Origin: Chitinophagales bacterium
GTDB taxonomy: Bacteria > Bacteroidota > Bacteroidia > Chitinophagales > BACL12
Direction of reading: 5' to 3'
Assembly: GCA_014380545.1 (NCBI GenBank)
Contig: JACMJP010000241.1
Location: forward strand, 1-9,171
Length of the DNA: 9,171 nucleotides
Shown: in pieces, positions 1 to 6,399 of the stretch
Numbering within the stretch: the first letter of the stretch is position 1
Layout: each line of letters begins with the position of its first letter
Position numbers and translations under genes: made by a program
Notes under the pieces: generated by a model
What the model saw: only the letters and a program-made list of their open reading frames with translations
What the model was told of the DNA's origin: nothing
The model's database searches: none

Positions 1-170
1 ATAAAAAAGAAAGGAGCAAATAATTTTTCATACGTAACATAAAGATAGCTGAATAAAAACCTTTTTAAATAGTAATAATAAGTCGTTTAGAAGTAAACTT
101 TAAGTCATGAGTCATTACTAATCAAGTTCTGCCCAATTTTTTAAATTAGTAAGCCTTAGTTGAGAATATT

Positions 171-923
171 TTACTGCAATTTTCGTAACAGATCTTCAGC
201 ATCGTTAAAATGATCTGCATTTTTATTCTCTGTAATAATCTTCAAATACTTTTTGCACATTTCAGTATTTCCCATCTTTAATTCTGAGAGAGCACTATAC
301 CAGTTTGCCTGATAAAAAAAATATATTTCTTTCTGCTCAATTATTTTTTGAAATATTTGTAATGCTTCTCTATATTGTTCTGTTTCTATCATGCAAATTC
401 CCAGCAATAATTTTACTTGCACATTCGCAATTGCAGAAGTATCTTCTTTCAAATACTGTGTAAACAACGCTGCCGCATTGCCGTATTCTTTATTGAAATA
501 TAATTCTGTTGCTTTAGTGAGGAGTCCTATAGTATCATCCCTTGTTATCGGGTTACCACTATACGGCTGATAGTAATTGGCAAATAATTTTTGATGCGAA
601 ATAGTATTTTTTTGAGTTATGAAAAATCCAACAAGAAGAAAAATTAATATTGCCGCAGCTACTGCAAGTATTTTTTTGTAATTAAATGAGATAATCTTTT
701 TATGGTTTTCTCCAAAATTGTCTGCATGAATTTCCTGTAATTCTTTTTTTAATTCATTATCAAAGTGCATTCTTGTTGCCTTTTCAATTTCCTGTTGTGC
801 AGCAAGCTCATTTTTTATTTCAGGATCCTTTTCCGCCAGTAATAAAAAATTATTGCGCTCTTCCGTATCCATTTCATCATACAGAAACCGTTCGATTAAT
901 ATATAGTCTTTTTCGCTAAGCAT
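171..923 (-). CDS. Single-pass membrane TPR protein, probable anti-sigma factor
   Basis: This 250-residue protein probably holds the neighbouring ECF sigma factor at the inner membrane until a periplasmic signal arrives. Residues 1-70 are charged and helical, with an IERFLYDEMDTEER stretch and a following KDPEIKNEL. That resembles the cytoplasmic N-terminus of zinc-less Bacteroidota anti-sigma proteins. One membrane helix lies at about 85-103, preceded by KK residues (75-76, 83-84), so the N-terminus should be cytoplasmic. Residues 130-250 form TPR-like helical hairpins, for example YFNKEYGNAAALFTQYL and TEQYREALQIFQKII, and should be periplasmic. Its ATG shares one base with the sigma gene stop (TAATG), and an AAGGA sequence inside the last sigma codons can serve as its ribosome site, so the two are translationally coupled. 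There is no direct sign of sigma binding; the role is inferred from gene order, topology and the N-terminal pattern. It could instead be a TPR scaffold for the CHAT protein encoded nearby. Confidence 0.75.
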   Translation of the reverse strand: MLSEKDYILIERFLYDEMDTEERNNFLLLAEKDPEIKNELAAQQEIEKATRMHFDNELKKELQEIHADNFGENHKKIISFNYKKILAVAAAILIFLLVGFFITQKNTISHQKLFANYYQPYSGNPITRDDTIGLLTKATELYFNKEYGNAAALFTQYLKEDTSAIANVQVKLLLGICMIETEQYREALQIFQKIIEQKEIYFFYQANWYSALSELKMGNTEMCKKYLKIITENKNADHFNDAEDLLRKLQ

Positions 924-1510
924 TATCCTTCTAATAAACTATTTTTAAGTTGTTGGTCTTCTTCCGCAATTTGCCGTAGTTTATTCATACATTTTAATTT
1001 CTTATTTCTTGTAACCTGTTCATTTGCAAATTCCATCACTTTCGTAATCTCTGACATGCTTTTTTTTTCATAGAAAGCAAGCAGCAACATTTTTCTGCAA
1101 TCTTCTTTTAATTTTTCAAACATGCGACCTAGTAGTTTTTCTTTCTCTGAATAAATTTCTTCATTCACCTGTATCTCAGGAATTTCTGAGGCAGGAAATG
1201 TTTCTGTAAATTTATTTTCTGTTTTTTTTGTGCGAAGCTTTTTCAACCATAAATTTTTACATATAGCGTATAAATATGTACTAACAGAACTTGTTAATTG
1301 AAATTTTATTTCGGTGAGATGATGGTATAAAGCAATTATGCCATCCTGAAAAATATCTGCAGCATCTTCCCTGGCCCCGTTGTTTGTTATAATAAGGTGT
1401 TCTATCATAGGATAATTGGTTTTATAGATAAATTGCAATACCTCATTGCGCTGTTTAGCATCTGCCTGCTTTATTATCAGTATAATTTCTTCGTCGGTGT
1501 ACCTCCTCAT
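923..1510 (-). CDS. ECF-type RNA polymerase sigma-70 factor
   Basis: This is a 195-residue alternative sigma factor of normal ECF length that directs RNA polymerase to a specific promoter set. Region 2 (about 21-95) contains the acidic helix EDAADIFQDGIIALYHHL (48-65) and STYLYAICKNLWLKKLR (77-93), matching the usual core-binding and -10 recognition segments. Region 4 (about 125-180) contains LKEDCRKMLLLAFYEKKSMS followed by a helix-turn-helix ending NKKLKCMNKLR. The linker (96-120) is poorly conserved, as is usual. The second half of the helix-turn-helix (FANEQVTRNKKLK) departs from the common TVKSRLHRA pattern, so its -35 preference may be unusual. It is first in an operon with the membrane protein gene at 171-923 and is transcribed divergently from the DUF7619/CHAT pair. 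Codons 2-3 are AGG AGG, which places a strong anti-Shine-Dalgarno match inside the gene. ATG at 1508-1510 is kept because no start lies at a sensible distance after that match. Confidence 0.93.
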   Translation of the reverse strand: MRRYTDEEIILIIKQADAKQRNEVLQFIYKTNYPMIEHLIITNNGAREDAADIFQDGIIALYHHLTEIKFQLTSSVSTYLYAICKNLWLKKLRTKKTENKFTETFPASEIPEIQVNEEIYSEKEKLLGRMFEKLKEDCRKMLLLAFYEKKSMSEITKVMEFANEQVTRNKKLKCMNKLRQIAEEDQQLKNSLLEG

Positions 1511-1546
1511 GCAGAAACAATTTTATATTCCAAATACAGCCGAAAT

Positions 1547-1592
1547 GTAACCGTAAAGTTGTGAATAAAGAAATATGTTATAAACCGGTTAC
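1547..1592. repeat. Inverted GTAACCG / CGGTTAC pair in the divergent intergenic region
   Basis: GTAACCG at 1547-1553 is mirrored by CGGTTAC at 1586-1592, with 33 bases from the end of the first arm to the CGG core of the second. Flanking bases extend the right copy to AAACCGGTTACGAA (1582-1595). It contains the small palindrome AACCGGTT (1583-1590). The pair lies between the divergent sigma gene and the DUF7619/CHAT genes, where an operator or sigma-dependent promoter element would be expected. The 7-mer contains AAC on one strand, as many ECF -35 elements do. The site is visible in the sequence; its function is inferred. Confidence 0.4.
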
Positions 1593-1688
1593 GAAAACCT
1601 AATGTCTGGAATACATAGAAAGTTGTTTATTTCAAAAAACCGATCCTGTAATTTTGGTAAGGCAAATAGGAATGAACTCAAAAAATTA

Positions 1689-1696
1689 TACATTTG
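1689..1696 (+). promoter_or_regulatory. Candidate Bacteroidota -7 promoter element
   Basis: TACATTTG matches the Bacteroidota housekeeping -7 consensus TANNTTTG. It lies 22 bases before the preferred ATG at 1719, which would give a short leader. No good TTTG -33 element is present at the expected distance; the nearest, at 1653-1656, is too far upstream. The match is therefore only partial, and the true promoter may be sigma-specific and lie further upstream. Confidence 0.3.
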
Positions 1697-1718
1697 ATTG
1701 ACTGTAAACTATAAAACT

Positions 1719-3320
1719 ATGATTATATCAAAAAAATTATCCACTTATCTGTTGGCATCTGGCTTATGCATGCAGGTTTTTTCTCAAATATCAAAAAACG
1801 GAAATGACTGGACATTAAATATACCGCAAGCTGTTAAAAGAAATTGTATTGCCGGTGAATATTATTCACTTATGTGGGTGAAAGAAAATGGATCTTTTGT
1901 TAAGCAAAATACAACCTGCTCAAATCAACTTGTATTACAAAATTATACTGGTTCAAATGTAAGTTGCTTTAGTATTAATAGGTATGGGGATGATGAAGAC
2001 GATGCCATTGTTGTACATGGTGGCTCCGGATCAAATTCTAATATAAATTATTATAATGAGAACGATGAGGTGCCAAATCAAAATGTATTAACAAGCGGGC
2101 AGCATTTGTTAATACAGACTTCACATGGAACAAATCTTGTTCAAATTGGGGATGATTTTTTTGTAGTTATAACAATTGGTGATGATGTAAATGATTCAAC
2201 AGCACAATACGATGTAGTGCTGCAATATGACAATACGAAATTGCAATACATTCAGGCAGTAAATGACCAGACTGGCTATACACCAAATACTCCGCCATCA
2301 ATTAACCGGATGAAGCCAAATGAAAATAATACATTTTGCTATCATTCATTTGCAAATATTCAAACCGGCGGGCCAAATCAGTTAAAATGGACAATAAATA
2401 ATTCACTTTACAACAATAAGGAAAAGAATATTTATATTGCTTTTAAAGTTACAGGTCAGGGAAATATTACCCCGCTGCTGGCTACTGTAACTGGATCAAC
2501 TAATGATGGTACTGTAACAAATAGTTATAATAGTAGTTTCAATTTAACAGGCGGTGCAGCGTATGATCCAAACGTTATCAGTGTTGATAAAACTGAATCT
2601 ACAATGTGTGGTAGAGGCGGAGGGGAGTGGCTTGAATATACGATTCATTTTCAAAATATTGGCGCAGCACCTGCAAATACTGTTGAAGTGAATCTTGACT
2701 TAGATAATAATTTAGATGTATCTTCTCTTCAGCTGCTTAATTCAGAAGCAGGTACAACATTTTTTACAAATTCGGTCTCTAAAATTTTATTTACCGGTTA
2801 TGCTACAACAAACACTGTAAATAATACAAGAGGCAATACCGGAAAATTTAGTTGGTGGGAGACTTTTTCAAATGCTAATTATTTAAGAACTAATTGTAAT
2901 GCGTATGTTGATGTAAATAATAATAATATTTCAGGTGGAAGAAGAATGCGGGATATTTGTTTTGTTTTTGATAATATAAATCTAAGAGGAATAGAGGAGT
3001 CGGGGGTGACTGCAAATGAAACAAAAGGTTTTATTACATTTAAAATAAAAACATTGAATCCGTATTCAACACTACACAGTCAGGCAGGAATTATATTTAA
3101 CTGTAATGAAGAAATAATTACAAATCTTGCTGAAACAGTTTGCATAAGCGATGCTGACAACTGTGAGGATGAGTTAACGAATTGCCAGCAACAGCTAAAA
3201 AACTGTGGAAATGAACATAGAGGTAACAACCCCTGGTTATGCTGGTTGGGATGGATCATAGCAGGATTTTTATTTATACTTCTATTAGTAATGCGTAATA
3301 AAAGGAAACAGAATTCTTAA
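1719..3320 (+). CDS. Exported beta-sandwich protein with DUF7619-like domain and C-terminal membrane anchor
   Basis: The preferred ATG (1719) gives 533 residues and a clean signal peptide (1-23, basic IISKK start, ending VFSQ). A TTG at 1698 would add seven residues and is less likely. Residues 130-270 look like an immunoglobulin- or cohesin-like beta-sandwich (YDVVLQYDNTKLQYI, LKWTINNSL). Residues 280-475 match the DUF7619 pattern: AYDPN, then WLEYTIHFQNIGAAPANTVE, DLDNNLDVSSLQLL, a late ITFKIKTLNP and AGIIFNCNEEIITN. After this comes a short heptad segment with Cys482, Cys489 and Cys496 and Leu486 and Leu493, then a membrane helix (506-525) and the basic tail RNKRKQNS. There is no T9SS sorting domain, so the protein is probably held in the inner membrane with its body in the periplasm. 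The TPR-CHAT gene starts 38 bases downstream, which makes this a candidate partner or substrate of that protease. Its biochemical function is unknown. Confidence 0.8.
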   Translation: MIISKKLSTYLLASGLCMQVFSQISKNGNDWTLNIPQAVKRNCIAGEYYSLMWVKENGSFVKQNTTCSNQLVLQNYTGSNVSCFSINRYGDDEDDAIVVHGGSGSNSNINYYNENDEVPNQNVLTSGQHLLIQTSHGTNLVQIGDDFFVVITIGDDVNDSTAQYDVVLQYDNTKLQYIQAVNDQTGYTPNTPPSINRMKPNENNTFCYHSFANIQTGGPNQLKWTINNSLYNNKEKNIYIAFKVTGQGNITPLLATVTGSTNDGTVTNSYNSSFNLTGGAAYDPNVISVDKTESTMCGRGGGEWLEYTIHFQNIGAAPANTVEVNLDLDNNLDVSSLQLLNSEAGTTFFTNSVSKILFTGYATTNTVNNTRGNTGKFSWWETFSNANYLRTNCNAYVDVNNNNISGGRRMRDICFVFDNINLRGIEESGVTANETKGFITFKIKTLNPYSTLHSQAGIIFNCNEEIITNLAETVCISDADNCEDELTNCQQQLKNCGNEHRGNNPWLCWLGWIIAGFLFILLLVMRNKRKQNS

Positions 3321-3325
3321 ATAAG

Positions 3326-3356
3326 AAAAACCCTGAATTATCAGGTTTTTTATTTT
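3326..3356 (+). terminator. Hairpin with T-tract abutting the CHAT gene start (terminator or attenuator)
   Basis: Left arm AAAAACCCTGA (3326-3336), loop ATTA and right arm TCAGGTTTTT (3341-3350) pair with one bulged C at 3331; the T-rich run continues to 3356. This is the form of an intrinsic terminator. However, the ATG of the CHAT gene is at 3359, only two bases beyond the run. If it terminates fully, the CHAT gene needs its own, nearly leaderless transcript. If partially, it would lower CHAT expression relative to the upstream gene. Confidence 0.6.
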
Positions 3357-3358
3357 AT

Positions 3359-6262
3359 ATGCAACAAATATCTGTAATATTATTTTTATGTTTTCTGAGT
3401 ATTATTATTTCCTGCAAAAGAAAAAATATAGAATATGTAGATAATATAAATCCTGTGATCCTGGATACATCCGCTATTCGCACTTTGCAAATCCGCTGTA
3501 ATTCATTTCTGGAAATAAATAATTATGACAGTTTTACTGTTTATAAAATTCAAATTGCTGATTTATATGAAGAGTCAGATTCATTAGGTGGCTGGCTGCA
3601 GGCTTATGATGAGATCATGACAAGATACCGTAAAGATGCTAAGCAATATGATAAAACAATTCTGTATTATAATTTAATGCTAAGAAATATCTGGCGACTG
3701 CCTGCAGATGAATTATCTTATGATAAGCTTGCAAATATGCACAGGCAAATGGGTTATTTATATGGGGCAACGTTAAATTTATGGTACGTTGCAGTTGGCT
3801 ATTATGAAAAAGGCATTGCTACAATGGATGCCGGTAATTTATGGACACCGTATAAAGCAACATTATTTCTTAAATCTTATGGAAGTGGAAATACAAGACT
3901 TGGCGAACATGAAAAAGCCTCCGCTGCATTTAAAAAATATATTTCAATTTGTGGGAAAGGGTCTGACACTATTAATCTTGCACAGGCAAATAATGAATTT
4001 GGAAAAGTTTATGAAGATAAAGGCGATACAGTACAAGCTATAAAATACTATAAAAATGCTTATGATCTTTCAGAAAAAAAATTAACTGATAGCAGGTATG
4101 TGGAAGAAGCAATTATTGCCACTTTAAATCTGGCATCTATTTATACAAGTAAATTTATTGATTCTGCACACTATTATAATACAAAAACATTTGATCTTAT
4201 TAATATATGGAATAACAAAGAAGATGATGAAATAGCGGCGGCATATATAAGCAGGGGTGAAATAGCAGCAAGTAAAAATAATTACCCTGATGCTGTAAAA
4301 TATTTTTCTGAAGGAATTTATTTGTATCAGAAAAATGATGCAAAAAAAAACAGGCGCTACCTAGCTAAGGCAAAAATAAGTATGGGAAAATGCTATTTAC
4401 AACAATTGAAATATGAAACTGCGGGTGTGCAGTTTAAAGAATCATTACAGAACAGTATACCAGCATATAAATCAGTAACGAAAGCAGGAGCTATAAATGA
4501 CAGTCTTCTGATGCCGGAAAATAGCATATTAGAAGCCTGTGAAGGTTTGGGTGACGCTTACACAGGTATGTTCGGTGAAAATAACAATATATTAGATTTA
4601 GAGGTAGCCTTACAACAATACATAAGCGCTATTAAAATTGAAATATTATTGCGAAAATTATTTCAAAATGAATCTTCAAAACTAACGCTCTTAAAAAAGG
4701 GGAATAAGTTACATGAAAAAGCATTTGAAACTGCAAAACAATTATACAGGAAAACCTATGACAAAAAATATTTACAACAAATGTTTTGGGTTTCTGAAAC
4801 TTCAAAATACAGTGTTTTATTAGATTCTTATGTCGGAAAAAAAGCAACTGCCTTATTCAATAATACAGCATGGAAAAATGATAGCCTTCTTGCTGAAATA
4901 AACCCCAGACTAAAACAACTGGAGTTTCAATTGCGCTATGCTGAAGATGACGGAGAAAAAAATATCCTTAAAAATGAGTTGCATACTTTATCCGTGTTGC
5001 AGGATTCTCTTCAAAAAATATTACATCAAAATAATCCTGCCTATTACCAGGCTAAGTACGCTTATACTGTAAGCAGTTTGAATGATCTTAAACAATCAAT
5101 GGATACAAACCAATTAGTGATAACATATTTTACCACATCTGATACTGTTTATACAATTACTGTTTCTAAAAATGATGTTTCATTTTACAGTATTGCAAAT
5201 GACAGTGCATTTAATACATCACTTAATTATCTATTGTCTTATATAAGCAATTCAAATTCTTATTCGCAGAAACAGTATGATAGCTATATTACTGCTTCCA
5301 AAAATGTTTATAACTATATATTAAAACCTGTCTTACAAAAACAAAATGGCATTAAAAACTGCATTATCATTCCTGATAAAAAATTATCGCTTTTACCTTT
5401 TGATGTTCTTGCCACAGATACAAATAAATATAATGATATTAATGACGCTACCTATTTAGTTCAAAAATATAATGTATCCTATGCATTTTCGGCTTCGGTA
5501 TATTTGCAAAAGCCGCTTGAGCACCTTCCGCAAAAAAGAACGGTTATTGCATTTTCTCCATCGTTTAAGTCAAATAAGTATTTTACAGAAAGAGATTGTT
5601 TTAATGCAAATGTTGCTTCATTATTATTTAACAGGAAAGAAACTGCTTCTATTACAAATTTATTAAGCGGTAAAGATTACTCAGGAGATGCTGCAACTGT
5701 AAAAAATTTTTTGCAGCAGGCAAATGAATATGCAGTTATTCATATTGCCTCACATGCATGCGTAAATTACCAAAATTCCGCTGCTTCACAAATTGCTTTT
5801 AGTGATACTATACTATTTGCATCAGACATTTATTATGCAAATTTGAATGCACAACTCGTAACATTAAGTGCATGTAATACAGGCACGGGTAAATTAGAAA
5901 CAGGTGAAGGCATGATGAGCCTGAGCCGTGCATTTGCGTATGCCGGTTGTCCCAGTGTAGTAATGAGTTTATGGAGTGCGAATGATGAAAGCACAAGTAA
6001 AATAATGGAATATTTTTATGCAGCATTAAAAACAGGTAACAAAAAGGATGAAGCATTGCGCCTGGCAAAATTAAAGTACCTGGAGCAGGCAGATACTTTT
6101 CATAAACAACCTTTCTTCTGGGCATCTTTTATGGTTATTGGGGATACTGAGTCCATTGATTTTCAAAATAGTTATTCAAATAAATTTCTTCCCTATATTA
6201 TTTTTTCTATTCTTTTATTAGCGTTTTTATTTTTTGTAAAAAGAATGAAACGTAACAGGTAA
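3359..6262 (+). CDS. Membrane-anchored TPR-CHAT protease (caspase-like, clan CD)
   Basis: This 967-residue protein joins a long helical repeat region to a CHAT (Caspase HetF Associated with TPRs) cysteine protease domain. The N-terminus (1-19) is hydrophobic and ends in the lipobox-like IISC, with Cys19 as the possible lipidated residue. TPR-like repeats fill about 60-480, for example LGEHEKASAAFKKYI, KGDTVQAIKYYKNAY and NNYPDAVKYFSEGIYLY. A charged linker follows (about 500-560). The CHAT domain covers about 585-930, with PDKKLSLLPFDVL (672-684), catalytic His799 in HIASHA and catalytic Cys839 in LSACNTG, then the conserved GEGMMSLSRAF and VVMSLW segments. Both dyad residues are present, so it should be active. 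A C-terminal membrane helix (943-960) ends in KRMKRNR. ATG 3359 is the first start after an in-frame stop at 3299-3301. The most likely topology is a periplasmic body, but the KRK right after Cys19 makes this less certain. Substrate unknown; the adjacent anchored protein and the membrane anti-sigma candidate are plausible targets. Confidence 0.93.
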   Translation: MQQISVILFLCFLSIIISCKRKNIEYVDNINPVILDTSAIRTLQIRCNSFLEINNYDSFTVYKIQIADLYEESDSLGGWLQAYDEIMTRYRKDAKQYDKTILYYNLMLRNIWRLPADELSYDKLANMHRQMGYLYGATLNLWYVAVGYYEKGIATMDAGNLWTPYKATLFLKSYGSGNTRLGEHEKASAAFKKYISICGKGSDTINLAQANNEFGKVYEDKGDTVQAIKYYKNAYDLSEKKLTDSRYVEEAIIATLNLASIYTSKFIDSAHYYNTKTFDLINIWNNKEDDEIAAAYISRGEIAASKNNYPDAVKYFSEGIYLYQKNDAKKNRRYLAKAKISMGKCYLQQLKYETAGVQFKESLQNSIPAYKSVTKAGAINDSLLMPENSILEACEGLGDAYTGMFGENNNILDLEVALQQYISAIKIEILLRKLFQNESSKLTLLKKGNKLHEKAFETAKQLYRKTYDKKYLQQMFWVSETSKYSVLLDSYVGKKATALFNNTAWKNDSLLAEINPRLKQLEFQLRYAEDDGEKNILKNELHTLSVLQDSLQKILHQNNPAYYQAKYAYTVSSLNDLKQSMDTNQLVITYFTTSDTVYTITVSKNDVSFYSIANDSAFNTSLNYLLSYISNSNSYSQKQYDSYITASKNVYNYILKPVLQKQNGIKNCIIIPDKKLSLLPFDVLATDTNKYNDINDATYLVQKYNVSYAFSASVYLQKPLEHLPQKRTVIAFSPSFKSNKYFTERDCFNANVASLLFNRKETASITNLLSGKDYSGDAATVKNFLQQANEYAVIHIASHACVNYQNSAASQIAFSDTILFASDIYYANLNAQLVTLSACNTGTGKLETGEGMMSLSRAFAYAGCPSVVMSLWSANDESTSKIMEYFYAALKTGNKKDEALRLAKLKYLEQADTFHKQPFFWASFMVIGDTESIDFQNSYSNKFLPYIIFSILLLAFLFFVKRMKRNR

Positions 6263-6301
6263 TTATTTTCATTGTATTATTTTTTTTAAAAAATGCCTGT
6301 A

Positions 6302-6315
6302 AAAGCGGTTACAAA
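6302..6315. promoter_or_regulatory. Third CGGTTAC-containing element, upstream of the T9SS cargo gene
   Basis: AAAGCGGTTACAAA matches the copy at 1582-1595 (AAACCGGTTACGAA) at 12 of 14 positions, in the same orientation. The copies lie 88 bases (here) and 127 bases (there) before the end of the respective leaders. The core is also the right part of a small inverted repeat, TGTAA(N6)TTACA (6298-6313). No standard TANNTTTG promoter motif is seen between here and the ATG at 6400. A shared regulator is possible; the evidence is only sequence similarity and position. Confidence 0.35.
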
Positions 6316-6399
6316 TTTTATTGTACGGTATATACTTCTATAAAAGGAGTATGCTGAAAATCCTGAAAAGAGTAAGCGAAAAATTTTAAATTAAATTTT

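Noticed and set aside
1..170. Possible gene or terminator downstream of the anti-sigma candidate
   Set aside because: No reading frame of useful length and only short AT-rich inverted repeats (such as AAAAACCTTTTT near 56-67) were seen.
1698..1718. TTG start extending the DUF7619-like protein by seven residues
   Set aside because: The ATG at 1719 gives a well-formed signal peptide with its basic residues near the N-terminus, and the TTG overlaps the candidate promoter region.
1719..3320. Bacterial gasdermin-like pore former paired with the CHAT protease
   Set aside because: The protein has a signal peptide, a DUF7619-like beta-sandwich and a single C-terminal helix. Bacterial gasdermins are smaller cytoplasmic proteins, and no similarity is visible.
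5808..6125. Antisense reading frame of 105 codons inside the CHAT domain
   Set aside because: It lies opposite the conserved catalytic region and its translation shows no family features; it is a shadow of the real gene. The same applies to the plus-strand frame at 8465-8758 opposite clpB.
171..6262. Type III-E CRISPR (Craspase) locus
   Set aside because: No repeats, no Cas7-type effector and no Cas1/2 are present; only the TPR-CHAT plus sigma logic is similar.
6263..6316. Terminator after the CHAT gene
   Set aside because: The T8-A6 run is self-complementary without a loop, and the TGTAA/TTACA stem has only five A/T-rich pairs; neither makes a convincing terminator.
6351..6389. Twelve-residue leader ORF preceded by AAAGGAG before the T9SS cargo gene
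   Set aside because: The AGGAG is one base from the ATG, too close for initiation, and no regulatory codon bias is seen.
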